A stretch of DNA of 64,000 bases, from positions 25,595 to 89,594 of the forward strand of contig NZ_CAKXZT010000121.1 in assembly GCF_935825525.1 (NCBI RefSeq), written 5' to 3'. The notes beneath the pieces were generated by a model, which saw only the letters and a program-made list of their open reading frames with translations, was not told the DNA's origin and did no database searches. The position numbers were made by a program, and so were the translations under genes. The first letter of the stretch is position 1; each line of letters starts with the position of its first letter. This stretch comes from Mesorhizobium escarrei. GTDB taxonomy: Bacteria > Pseudomonadota > Alphaproteobacteria > Rhizobiales > Rhizobiaceae. Positions 43,515 through 51,775 of this stretch are shown in pieces.

Positions 43515-44315
43515 TCAGTTGCCTATATGGAACGTCTCGGTGTGCCCGTCGACGGCGATTGCGTGGCCGGTCACCATCTTCGCTGCGGGCGAGGCGAGGA
43601 ACAGGCACATATCGGCGATCTCTTCGGGCTTCACGAAGCGTTTGATCGATTGGGATTGGACGTATTCCTTCCGGACGAGGTCGAGCGAGACGCCACGGCT
43701 TTCGGCCTCGGCCTTCATCACGTGCTGCATGCGTGCGCCATCGACGGATCCCGGGCAAACTGCGTTGGCGCGCACACCATAGGGGCCGAGTTCGACGGCC
43801 AGAGATTTGGTCAATCCGATGACCGCCCATTTGGCTGCGGCGTAGGGCGTGCGAAGGCCATAGCCGTAGAGTCCGGCGGTTGAGGAAATATTGATGATGC
43901 TTCCCGAATGTTGGGTCTTCATGGCGGGTGTGGCGCGTCTGGCGCAGAGGAACTGCGAATCGAGACAGACGCTCAGACATGCGCGCCAGTCGTCGAGCCT
44001 GATTTCTTCGATGTAGCCGGTCGGCCCTTTGGTGCCGGCGTTGTTAACCAAAACATCAAGGCCGTTCAGGTCGCCCAAGGCATCATCAAACCAACGGTCG
44101 ATCGCTTCCTCATCCGTTAGATCGAGCCGCCTGACGGCGATCTGCGGATATGTCTTGGTGACGTCGCCAAGCGCCCGCTCGTCGACATCGCAAATATGAA
44201 CCTTGGCGCCATTGTCAGCGAACGACTTTGCGATCGCCCATCCTATGCCTGAACCACCCGCCGTGATCATGACCCGCTGCGGCGGTTTGGCGGCTGCCGA
44301 TGCTGCTTCAATCAT
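43515..44315 (-). CDS. Short-chain dehydrogenase/reductase
   Basis: A 266-residue classical SDR: AGGSGIGWAIA cofactor motif (about 19-29), NNAGT, catalytic Ser in ISSTAGLYG, YAAAK as Tyr/Lys, and the C-terminal VTGHAIAVDGH. The ATG at 44315 overlaps the previous SDR stop as ATGA. Two different SDRs in tandem upstream of a lactonase suggest successive oxidations of a polyol or sugar. Confidence 0.9.
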   Translation of the reverse strand: MIEAASAAAKPPQRVMITAGGSGIGWAIAKSFADNGAKVHICDVDERALGDVTKTYPQIAVRRLDLTDEEAIDRWFDDALGDLNGLDVLVNNAGTKGPTGYIEEIRLDDWRACLSVCLDSQFLCARRATPAMKTQHSGSIINISSTAGLYGYGLRTPYAAAKWAVIGLTKSLAVELGPYGVRANAVCPGSVDGARMQHVMKAEAESRGVSLDLVRKEYVQSQSIKRFVKPEEIADMCLFLASPAAKMVTGHAIAVDGHTETFHIGN

Positions 44316-45088
44316 CGCGAAAGCTCCCCGCCGTCCACGACGATATTGGATCCGTTCACGTACGAGCAGAGGCCTGAGCAGAGTGCTACGGCGACCGAGG
44401 CAATCTCTTGGGGTTGCGCGAAGCGGCCCATCGGAATAGCCGCCTCATAGCTGGCGCGAATAGCCCCGGCGTCAGCTCCCGATTGCCGCGCGATATTGGC
44501 AGTCGTTGATGCAACCATCTCCGTGTCGACGCTGCCGGGCGAAATCGTATTCACGCGTATGCCCTGCGGCGCGAGTTCCCCCACGAGCGTGTCCGCAAGC
44601 CTCAAGACGCCGGCCTTGGACGCACAATAGGCTCCCCACAATGGCCACCCTTTGAGGCCGTACTGGGACGCGACAAGGACGAGATTGCCGCCGCGACACA
44701 AGTGGCGCGTCGCCTCTCGCGCAACCAGGAAAGCGCCGGTCAAATTCACGTCCAGTACACGGCGGAACTCCGCTACCGACATGTCAGCCAAGGCAGCAAC
44801 GGCGCCAATGGCGGCTGCGTGAACGACGTCATCGATAGGGCCTTCGATGGCTATGTCCTTGAATGCACGCACCACCGATTCTTCATCCGCAATATCGCAG
44901 CCGCGAACAACGTCCGATGGATTGATATCAAGACGGACCACCGTCGCTCCGGCCTGGTCGAAGGAATCCGCGATTGCCTTGCCAATTCCGCGGGCCGCGC
45001 CGGTGATGACAGCACGGCGTCCAACGAGGAGTGGTGGCATCTGGAACTGGGTCGAAGACTTTTCCGGTGGGGGATGATTGAGTGTCAT
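44312..45088 (-). CDS. Short-chain dehydrogenase/reductase, first gene of the SDR-lactonase operon
   Basis: A 258-residue SDR with GAARGIGKAIADSF, HAAAIG in the place of NNAG, YCASK, and NGSNIVVDGG. The start is ATG 45088 with CGGAG seven bases before it. The frame is open back to a GTG at 45172, but that extension is the promoter-proximal repeat shared with the divergent monooxygenase. An ATG at 45040 is also possible. Transcribed divergently from the monooxygenase across a 258-base region. Confidence 0.88.
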   Translation of the reverse strand: MTLNHPPPEKSSTQFQMPPLLVGRRAVITGAARGIGKAIADSFDQAGATVVRLDINPSDVVRGCDIADEESVVRAFKDIAIEGPIDDVVHAAAIGAVAALADMSVAEFRRVLDVNLTGAFLVAREATRHLCRGGNLVLVASQYGLKGWPLWGAYCASKAGVLRLADTLVGELAPQGIRVNTISPGSVDTEMVASTTANIARQSGADAGAIRASYEAAIPMGRFAQPQEIASVAVALCSGLCSYVNGSNIVVDGGELSR

Positions 45089-45172
45089 TGAAAGGCTCCG
45101 GGCAATGCGATCTTGGATCTGCGAGAAGGCTATTTCACAGATCGCGGCCCCAACAATGGTGCCGACGGTCAC
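45089..45172 (-). repeat. Promoter-leader repeat, copy A (before the SDR operon)
   Basis: Read on the minus strand, 84 bases from GTGACCGTCGGC to the start codon match copy B (45262-45346) at about 70 of 82 positions, including the ribosome-binding site CGGAGCC. It contains the 18-bp dyad GGCACC-ATTGTT-GGGGCC (plus strand 45146-45163). Copies A and B point away from each other, so the divergent region is an inverted duplication. Confidence 0.7.
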
Positions 45173-45261
45173 TATCTATCGAGCGTCACGTTGCTGCCCT
45201 GGGGCCTGCATTTCACAAAGTCTATACAGGGCCGTCCAACCCTATCGGCCCATACTTGGTG

Positions 45262-45346
45262 GTGACCGTCGGCACCATTGTTGGCGCCTCGAAGCGTGAA
45301 CTAGGCTTCTGGCAGATCCAAGATTGGTTTGCCGGGAGCCTTTGTC
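45262..45346 (+). repeat. Promoter-leader repeat, copy B (before the monooxygenase)
   Basis: Starts GTGACCGTCGGCACC and ends in the ribosome-binding site GGGAGCC just before the monooxygenase ATG. The dyad GGCACC-ATTGTT-GGCGCC is at 45271-45288, 59 bases from the start codon; in copy A the distance is 58. Such conserved spacing suggests an activator or repressor site. The neighbouring LuxR protein is the obvious candidate. Confidence 0.7.
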
Positions 45347-46741
45347 ATGAAGCCTGATACTCTTCCCAAATGCTGCATCATCGGAGCTGGCTGCAGCGGA
45401 ATTGTCACCGCCAAGGCGCTTGCCGAACGCGGCATCCCCTTTGACTGGTTTGACATGAGCGACCGGATTGGCGGCCAATGGGCATTCGAGAATCCAAATG
45501 GGAAGTCGGCGGCCTATCGCTCACTGCACATAGATACGTCGAAGCTGCAGCTTCAGCTGTCGGACTTTCCGATGCCTGCCGACACGCCTCATTATCTGCA
45601 CCACACGCAAGTGCTGGCCTACTTGACGGCCTATGTGGAGCACTTCGGCCTGTCAGGCAAAGTCCAACTCAACATGGAGGTCACCGAGGCCAACCGTGAC
45701 GGTCAGGGCACATGGCAGATTCGCTTGGGCGACGGCCAGACGCGCTCTTACGATGCCCTGTTCGTCTGCAATGGGCATCATTGGGATTCCCGTCTGCCGG
45801 AGCCCGCTTATCCGGGCCACTTCGACGGTACGCAGATCCACTCGCATGGCTATCGCGACCCGTTCACCCCTATCGACTTCAGGGGCAAAAGCGTCCTGGT
45901 TGTCGGGATGGGCAATTCGGCAATGGACATCGCCAACGAGCTTTGCCCACGCCACATAACGACGAAGCTTTTTGTGAGCACGCGTCGTGGCGCGCATATC
46001 TTTCCACGATTTCTCCTCGGAAAGCCGGCCGACAAGGGCAAACTATATCCGTGGCTGCCGCTGTCATTGCAACGTTGGGTCGGTCGTCGAATATTCCATT
46101 TCGCTGTCGGTCACATGGAGGACTTCGGGCTGCCCAAACCGGACCATCGCGTCTTCGAGGCGCATGTTTCGGTATCCGACACGTTCCCGACTCTGGTCGC
46201 TTCGGGCGATATAGAAATTCGGCCTGGTATCAGAGAGCTTGATGGAGACAGCGTCGTTTTCGAAGACGGGCGTCGCGAAAAGATCGATGTCATCGTCTGG
46301 GCCACCGGCTACAAGGTCAGTTTTCCGTTCTTCGATCCGTCTTTCATAGCAGCGCCCGGCAATCGGCTGCCTCTCTTCAAGCGCGTCCTCAAGCCCGGGA
46401 TTCCGAACCTGTTCTTCATCGCTTTGGCCCAACCCAGCATCACGCTGTTTGCGCTTGCCGATCGCCAGGCAAAATGGATCGCGGCCTATCTGTCGGGTGA
46501 ATATGCATTGCCTGACGCAGAGGAACAGGCGCGCACGATCCTCGCCGACGAGAAGAGACATATGGCGCGCTACTACCCGTCGGCGCGCCACACCATGCAG
46601 CTCGATCAGGACATTTATTTTGCCGAGCTGGACAGCGAACTGCGGCGCGGCCGGAAACGAGCACGTGCCCTTGGATTCGGACGAACACGACTGCCGGTGC
46701 CTAGCTTTGCTAGGCTTGAGGCCGCCTCGGCAGTTGAATGA
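45347..46741 (+). CDS. Flavin-containing monooxygenase (FMO/BVMO class B)
   Basis: A 464-residue class B flavoprotein monooxygenase. FAD motif GAGCSG (13-18), FMO fingerprint FDGTQIHSHGY (159-169, the FxGxxxHxxxY form), NADPH motif GMGNSA (187-192) and the ATGY linker at about 320 are all in place. Such enzymes N- or S-oxygenate amines and sulfides or perform Baeyer-Villiger oxidations; a Tyr/Pro rather than Trp-Pro end of the fingerprint leans to FMO. The start is ATG 45347 after GGGAG. Single gene, divergent from the SDR operon, convergent with the LuxR gene. With quaternary-amine uptake nearby, a tertiary amine is a plausible substrate. Confidence 0.9.
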   Translation: MKPDTLPKCCIIGAGCSGIVTAKALAERGIPFDWFDMSDRIGGQWAFENPNGKSAAYRSLHIDTSKLQLQLSDFPMPADTPHYLHHTQVLAYLTAYVEHFGLSGKVQLNMEVTEANRDGQGTWQIRLGDGQTRSYDALFVCNGHHWDSRLPEPAYPGHFDGTQIHSHGYRDPFTPIDFRGKSVLVVGMGNSAMDIANELCPRHITTKLFVSTRRGAHIFPRFLLGKPADKGKLYPWLPLSLQRWVGRRIFHFAVGHMEDFGLPKPDHRVFEAHVSVSDTFPTLVASGDIEIRPGIRELDGDSVVFEDGRREKIDVIVWATGYKVSFPFFDPSFIAAPGNRLPLFKRVLKPGIPNLFFIALAQPSITLFALADRQAKWIAAYLSGEYALPDAEEQARTILADEKRHMARYYPSARHTMQLDQDIYFAELDSELRRGRKRARALGFGRTRLPVPSFARLEAASAVE

Positions 46742-46750
46742 CCGCGGGCA

Positions 46751-47830
46751 TCATTTGCCACTTGCCCGAAGATGTTGCATGTAGGTGAGAAAAAGCTCTC
46801 TCTCGGTGGTAATATCGAGCTTCTGGTAGAGGCGTAGCCGATGATTTTTCACCGTGCCGCGCTTGAGGCCGAGGCGACTGGCGATGCTGGCGATCGGATG
46901 CCCTTCCAGAGTGAGGGTCACAATTTGTCTCTCGCGCAGGGTGAGGCACGCAAGCCAGCCGTCGTCTTGCGCAAGCGGAGCGGGCAAGGCGGATACTTCC
47001 ACTTGATCACACAAGCCGCCTGGAGCGACACCGAAGTCGGCTGCCAGGGGAGACCTGACAACGAGCCGGCCATCGGCAAGCGATGTCTGCGTTCTGCCGG
47101 CTCTGGCCAAGTCCGCCAGCGCTTCGGCGAGCCCGCCTTCTGGATCAGCCTCCAGCGTTCTCCAGGCATGATTGGCGGCGAGCTCCTTGCCGCTGCGGTC
47201 GATCAGTCGGAACGGTTTCTCGGTCGAATGGTCGACCTGGCCACGGCCTATGATCGCCTTGAGATGCGCTTTGTGCAGCCCCGCCAAAAGCGGGAAGACA
47301 CTCTCGATGCGGGCGACCTCAGCGCAGGTGAATTCACCTACGGCACGGTCAACAATAAGGGTCGGGCTGGCGCCGCCGATTGGTGGCAAAAACACCGCAA
47401 TTTCATCGCTAATGCGTGCGGCGCGCAGGAACTCAAGCGCATAGCGGCTCTTCCACAGTTCTGCGGGCGCCAGTGCCCGCAATGATTTGACGGCGGGCGC
47501 AGCGATTGTCCGCCAGTAATGATGGAAGGGGTCGAACGCGTAGAGGCCGGAGTCATATGGCGCGGCAACTTCGGTCCTGATCTGACGAGGAATAACAAGG
47601 TCTGGCGCGCCAAAACTTGAATAGCGGACCAGCGACAGGAGATCGGCTTCGACCAATGAAGTCAGCACCTCCAGCAACCGGTCATAGAAAGCCTCGCCGC
47701 CTATCGCTGCGCTGGCACGCTCCACGGTGTCCCAAAATCCCGTCCCGGCCGTGCCGGGCGAACCCTTCAGGGCGCCCAACGGTACGGCACGGTCTCGAAG
47801 GTCGGCGCTTATTGGAGAAAGAACGTTCAT
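46751..47830 (-). CDS. LuxR family transcriptional regulator
   Basis: A 359-residue regulator with a C-terminal LuxR helix-turn-helix (about 296-355): LTLRERQIVTLTLEGHPIAS then RLGLKRGTVKNHRLRLYQKL. The N-terminal 280 residues have no acyl-homoserine-lactone signature that I can see; they may sense a metabolite. A near-perfect AAAGGAGGTGAG precedes the ATG. It is divergent from a BetI-type TetR gene with a palindrome in between, and convergent to the monooxygenase. Three promoters around it share an 18-bp dyad, so it may activate them. Confidence 0.88.
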   Translation of the reverse strand: MNVLSPISADLRDRAVPLGALKGSPGTAGTGFWDTVERASAAIGGEAFYDRLLEVLTSLVEADLLSLVRYSSFGAPDLVIPRQIRTEVAAPYDSGLYAFDPFHHYWRTIAAPAVKSLRALAPAELWKSRYALEFLRAARISDEIAVFLPPIGGASPTLIVDRAVGEFTCAEVARIESVFPLLAGLHKAHLKAIIGRGQVDHSTEKPFRLIDRSGKELAANHAWRTLEADPEGGLAEALADLARAGRTQTSLADGRLVVRSPLAADFGVAPGGLCDQVEVSALPAPLAQDDGWLACLTLRERQIVTLTLEGHPIASIASRLGLKRGTVKNHRLRLYQKLDITTERELFLTYMQHLRASGK

Positions 47831-47862
47831 GTCTCACCTCCTTTGGCTGTTTGGCTTAAAAA

Positions 47863-47899
47863 ATTGGTCGCTCGGCCAATTCTTGATCCCATTGGCCAA
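47863..47899. promoter_or_regulatory. Predicted TetR operators between luxR-type and tetR-type genes
   Basis: ATTGGTCGCTCGGCCAAT (47863-47880) is an 18-base palindrome with 14 symmetric positions. A second dyad, TTGGCCAA (47892-47899), lies 12 bases on. Both fall in the 87-base gap between the divergent regulators. AAAAAATTGG before it recurs in the region upstream of the second BetI-type gene. Confidence 0.6.
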
Positions 47900-47917
47900 A
47901 TATGTCAATGTCGGCGT

Positions 47918-48550
47918 ATGAGCCTGACCAGAATAAGCGATATTAGACGGCGAGAACTGCGCCATGCTGCCTATGAGGTCCTTCAGGCGGAGGGAATGGG
48001 TGGGGCAACCATCGAGAAAGTTGCGCAGAAGGCAGGCGCGTCCAAGGGCATCGTCCACCACTATTTCAAAACCAAACAGGAACTGTTTGAGCACGCGATG
48101 CGGCATTCCAATGCCTTGCTCCGGGACGAGGTAGTCCGGCTGATGCGCCTGGCACGGACCCCCGACCAGCGATTGTGGGCGATCATCGAAGGCAATTTCA
48201 GCACGGCTTTTTTCACGCCCGGGATCTGTCGCGCCTGGCTTGCCCTTTGCGCCGAAATCCCGCGTGAACCACAGCTGGCGCGTATCCAGCGCGTCGTTCA
48301 CGCACGCATGCATTCGAACTTGATGACTGCACTGTCGGCGCTCGTGCCGGCAGACGAAGGTGAAACCGTCGCGCTCGGCATAACGACACTTATCGACGGG
48401 CTTTGGCTCAGGCTGGGGCTGCATCCAGGCCAACTGACCGCTCCTGAAGCGCTGATGCAAATGGTCGACTATCTGGACCATCGTATCCCGCACATAAAAT
48501 GGAACGAACATCTGTCCCGGGCTCATGCCGCTAGTCAGCAACTACGCTAG
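47918..48550 (+). CDS. TetR family regulator, BetI-like
   Basis: A 210-residue repressor. The N-terminal helix-turn-helix (about 28-50) has ATIEKVAQKAGASKGIVHHYF, and the C-terminal domain has the BetI-type LIDGLWLRLGL near residue 168. BetI-type proteins respond to choline or other quaternary amines. The start is ATG 47918, 18 bases after the second dyad. It likely represses itself and the LuxR gene, and perhaps the SDR-transporter operon downstream. Confidence 0.9.
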   Translation: MSLTRISDIRRRELRHAAYEVLQAEGMGGATIEKVAQKAGASKGIVHHYFKTKQELFEHAMRHSNALLRDEVVRLMRLARTPDQRLWAIIEGNFSTAFFTPGICRAWLALCAEIPREPQLARIQRVVHARMHSNLMTALSALVPADEGETVALGITTLIDGLWLRLGLHPGQLTAPEALMQMVDYLDHRIPHIKWNEHLSRAHAASQQLR

Positions 48551-48565
48551 GTGACCGTCTCCACT

Positions 48566-48658
48566 GGCGCTTGCTTGAGCTGGTTGGAGTTGAGCAGACT
48601 GAATTCTTGGACGACGAACGCCTCTAACGGCGCTTGCTCCGACCCGAGTTGATCAGAC
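48566..48658. repeat. Imperfect direct repeat upstream of the SDR-transporter operon
   Basis: GGCGCTTGCT (48566-48575 and 48629-48638) followed by GAGTTGA-CAGAC (48587-48599 and 48646-48658) recurs after about 60 bases. It lies just before promoter repeat copy C. Two copies only; could be tandem regulator sites or a duplication scar. Confidence 0.4.
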
Positions 48659-48697
48659 GGCGACCGGCGGGACCGACATGTTTCCTGAACGAGGATG

Positions 48698-48772
48698 GTG
48701 ACCGTTGGCACCATTGTTGGCGCCCGGGTGCCCGAATAGGCTTGCACCTTGACGCATTTCAAGGAGCATTTC
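48698..48772 (+). repeat. Promoter-leader repeat, copy C (before the SDR-betaine transporter operon)
   Basis: GTGACCGTTGGCACCATTGT then TGGCGCC matches copies A and B at 26 of 27 positions, with the dyad at 48707-48724. A looser match continues to GAATAGGCTT. It ends 49 bases before the SDR start codon, similar to the other copies. Confidence 0.65.
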
Positions 48773-49606
48773 GTGACCGGACGGCTATCGGGCAAGGTAA
48801 CTCTTATCTCGGGGGCAGCTTCGGGGATCGGCCGGGAAACTGCGCGCCTGTTTGCGCGCGAGGGCGCCGAGGTCTTTCTGGGTGACATCGATTCCGAGAG
48901 AGGCGCGGCTGCTGCCGCGGAGATCGGTCCGCAGGCGCAGCTTGTCGCGCTCAACGTTACTCAGGAGCACTCATGGTCGGCAGCGCTCGAAATCGTGCTC
49001 GCGCGGGCCGGCCGGATCGACATCCTGGTCAACTCTGCCGGCATATGGACGGGAGGTGATTTCATCGACTGCTCGCTGGCCGACTGGCAGCAGACGATGG
49101 ATATCAACGCCACCGGCACCTTCCTGGGTTGTCGTGAAGCGGTAAAGGCGATCAAGGCAACGGGCAATCCGGGCGCGATCGTGAACATCTCGTCAATCTA
49201 CGGCAATATCGCCGCGGGTGACGCCGTTGCCTATGCCGCCAGCAAGGGCGCCGTTCGGCTGTTGACCAAAGGTGTGGCGCTTTATTGCGCGGCCAATGCG
49301 CTGCCCATCCGCTGCAACTCCGTTCACCCCACATACGTCGATTCCGAAATGCTGGAACGGTTTGCTGACGCCGTTGGCGGACGCGAGATGGAGGTCGCCA
49401 GGCTGAGCAGCGTCGTGCCGATGCGCAAGCTGCCAGTGCCTTTGGACATCGCCGAAGCCATCCTGTTTCTCGCATCCGATGCGGCTCGATTGGTCACCGG
49501 AGCGGAACTGCCGGTCGATGGTGGGATGCTGGCCGGCATAGTCGCTCCCGCCAGCGTTTCGGCGCGGCTCGTGTCAAAGCCGGGGGTGAAGCGCGATCCA
49601 GGGTAA
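48773..49606 (+). CDS. Short-chain dehydrogenase/reductase
   Basis: A 277-residue SDR: GAASGIGRETARLF cofactor motif, NSAGIW, ISSIYGNIA, YAASK, and the C-terminus AELPVDGGMLAGIVAPAS. It starts at GTG 48773 with AAGGAG six bases upstream; the frame back to 48749 is ignored. First gene of an operon with the first quaternary-amine transporter (41 bases to the binding-protein ATG). Its C-terminal motif is the same as in the collapsed SDR gene at 56.0 kb, so the two were paralogues. Confidence 0.9.
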   Translation: MTGRLSGKVTLISGAASGIGRETARLFAREGAEVFLGDIDSERGAAAAAEIGPQAQLVALNVTQEHSWSAALEIVLARAGRIDILVNSAGIWTGGDFIDCSLADWQQTMDINATGTFLGCREAVKAIKATGNPGAIVNISSIYGNIAAGDAVAYAASKGAVRLLTKGVALYCAANALPIRCNSVHPTYVDSEMLERFADAVGGREMEVARLSSVVPMRKLPVPLDIAEAILFLASDAARLVTGAELPVDGGMLAGIVAPASVSARLVSKPGVKRDPG

Positions 49607-49647
49607 CGTTTCAAAGAAGACGACAGAAACACGGGAGGATGCAGTTC

Positions 49648-50586
49648 ATGCTTACCAACATCAAAATCGCCCTATGGGCCGTCCCGATCTCGTTGGGTCT
49701 TGCGGCGTCATCCAGCGCCATTGCGAAACCACTGGGGGACACAAACACGGCGATCAAAATCGCGATCAACGAATGGACCGGGCAGAACCTGACCGCGCAC
49801 ATTGCGGGCAAGCTACTGGAAAAACTCGGTTACAAGGTCGAATACGTAACGGCGGGAACGCTACCGCAATTCACCGGAATTGCGAGCGGCAATTTGTCTC
49901 TTTCTCCGGAAGTCTGGCCCAGCAATCTCGGCGACGTCTATCCGAAGGCCAAAGCTGAAGGGAAGCTCGAGGAGATCGGCGAACTTGGCCTGCAGACCCG
50001 GGATGGCTGGATCTACACGGTCGACACCAAAGCCGTTTGCCCAGGGCTTCCCGATTGGACAGCATTGAAGAACCCGGCCTGTGTCCAGGCTCTGGCGACG
50101 CCGGAGACCTTCCCGAACGGCCGGCTGTTGGACTACCCGGCCGATTGGGGATCGGCGAGTGGTCCGGAACTCAAGAATGCCGATATTCCCTTCACCACCG
50201 TGCCAGCCGGGTCTGAAGGCGCGCTAATTGCCGAACTGCAGGCCGCCACTGCGGCCCACAAGCCGTTGCTGATGCGCTTTTGGGCACCGCATTGGGTTCT
50301 GACCGAAGTGCCGGTCGAGTGGCTGGAGATGCCGCCTTGCGATGAAAGCAATCTGGCGGAGTGCATCGTTGCTCCACCGGTGATCAAGGTCGTCTGGTCG
50401 GGTTTCGCGGAAAAATGGCCGGCTGGCTATGCCCTGATGAAATCTCTCCAGGTCCATGCTGATGACCAGCAGAAGATGATCTACGCCGTCGACAAACAAG
50501 GCAGGAGCCTGGACGTCGCTGTCGATGAGTGGATGGATCAGCACCAGAGCGATTGGCAGGGCTGGTTCAAGGCAGCACAGAATTGA
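49648..50586 (+). CDS. proX: Glycine betaine/choline-type ABC transporter substrate-binding protein (copy 1)
   Basis: A 312-residue periplasmic protein of the OpuAC/ProX family with a Sec signal of about 26 residues. Features: INEWTGQNLTAHIAG, VEYVTAGTLPQFTGIASG, PNGRLLDYPADWGS, and RFWAPHWVL; the Trp residues could form the cation-pi cage for a quaternary amine. The ATG at 49648 is preferred because GGGAGG lies nine bases upstream; an earlier ATG at 49639 directly abuts that site. It resembles the copy at 60.1 kb closely but replaces LEIWMNN with PEVWPSN, suggesting another ligand. Confidence 0.9.
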   Translation: MLTNIKIALWAVPISLGLAASSSAIAKPLGDTNTAIKIAINEWTGQNLTAHIAGKLLEKLGYKVEYVTAGTLPQFTGIASGNLSLSPEVWPSNLGDVYPKAKAEGKLEEIGELGLQTRDGWIYTVDTKAVCPGLPDWTALKNPACVQALATPETFPNGRLLDYPADWGSASGPELKNADIPFTTVPAGSEGALIAELQAATAAHKPLLMRFWAPHWVLTEVPVEWLEMPPCDESNLAECIVAPPVIKVVWSGFAEKWPAGYALMKSLQVHADDQQKMIYAVDKQGRSLDVAVDEWMDQHQSDWQGWFKAAQN

Positions 50587-50668
50587 TCACGCGCGGCCGA
50601 GTAACGGGCCCTCCGTTCGCGGCTCGACATATCGTCACTTTGCTGGTGACTGCAGAGAAGGTTGGTTC

Positions 50669-51775
50669 ATGATGAACCCTGTCGATGGGACCGGCTTCTC
50701 GCGCGAGTCGACCGCTGAGGTGGTCACTAAGCTTCGATGCCGTAATATTTGGAAGATCTATGGACAGCGGCCCGATAAGGCCCTGGCCACGGCGCTCGGA
50801 GGCTCGGAACCACCACTGACGTTGAAGCGTCGGCTGGAAGAGACTGGCCATTTTCTCGCCTTGGCAGATGTCAGCTTTGATGTCCAGCAAGGCGAGATCT
50901 TTGTCGTCATGGGCCTCTCCGGATCAGGCAAATCAACGCTGGTGCGATGTCTGTCGCGTCTCGTCGAGCCGACGAGTGGCGAGGTCTGGCTCGGCGGTGA
51001 GAACCTGTTGGCAGCGAGTGAGCGCCGGATGGTTGAAGTAAGGCGCAAGGTCATGGGGATGGTGTTCCAAAACTTCGGCCTGTTGCCGCACCTGGATGTC
51101 CTCGACAATGTCGCGTTTCCACTGCGGATGCAGGGTATGCCGCCAGCCGATCGGACTGCGAAGGCTCGTGACATGATCGAGCTGGTGGGGTTGCGCGGCC
51201 GGGAAAACAGCATGCCCCTCGAGCTTTCCGGAGGGCAACAACAGCGTGTCGGCATCGCTCGATCACTCGCCGTCGACCCCGAGCTATGGTTCCTCGACGA
51301 ACCGTTCTCGGCGCTCGATCCGCTGATCCGGCGCCAGATGCAGGACGAATTCCTGCGGCTGCAGCAGCTGCTGCAGAAAACGATTGTCTTTATCACGCAC
51401 GATATTCAAGAGGCTTTCCGCCTGGCGGACCGGATCGCGATCATGCGTGAAGGGCGGATTATCCAGATTGGGAGGCCTGCCGACATTCTGCTCACGCCTG
51501 TCGACGCCTATGTTGCGAGCTTCACCGAGGAGGTATCGCTGGCCAAGGTAGTGACCGCAGGCTCCGTCATGGCCAAGCTTCCGGGCAACTGGGACGCAAG
51601 TCGAGGTCACGAAGTCGACGCAGCGACACCGATCGAGATGCTCTTGCCACGCAGCCTTGCAGGCACACAGACATTTGTCATCACCCGCGAAGGAGAGGGG
51701 CCGGTGGGCCTGCTGACCTCCGAGATCATCGCAAAAGTGTTGGCCAATGATACTGCGCAAAGGGTGGTACGGTGA
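50669..51775 (+). CDS. proV: Quaternary-amine ABC transporter ATP-binding protein (copy 1)
   Basis: A 368-residue ATPase of the ProV/OpuAA group: Walker A GLSGSGKSTLVR (about 85-96), LSGGQQQRVGIARSL, WFLDEPFSALDPLIRR, and THDIQEAF. The C-terminal part is a CBS-like regulatory region. The start is ATG 50669 with AGAAGG upstream. Its stop overlaps the permease GTG. Confidence 0.92.
   Translation: MMNPVDGTGFSRESTAEVVTKLRCRNIWKIYGQRPDKALATALGGSEPPLTLKRRLEETGHFLALADVSFDVQQGEIFVVMGLSGSGKSTLVRCLSRLVEPTSGEVWLGGENLLAASERRMVEVRRKVMGMVFQNFGLLPHLDVLDNVAFPLRMQGMPPADRTAKARDMIELVGLRGRENSMPLELSGGQQQRVGIARSLAVDPELWFLDEPFSALDPLIRRQMQDEFLRLQQLLQKTIVFITHDIQEAFRLADRIAIMREGRIIQIGRPADILLTPVDAYVASFTEEVSLAKVVTAGSVMAKLPGNWDASRGHEVDAATPIEMLLPRSLAGTQTFVITREGEGPVGLLTSEIIAKVLANDTAQRVVR

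Noticed and set aside
48566..48658. Possible CRISPR-like repeat-spacer pattern
   Set aside because: Only two imperfect units, differing internal spacing and no cas genes.
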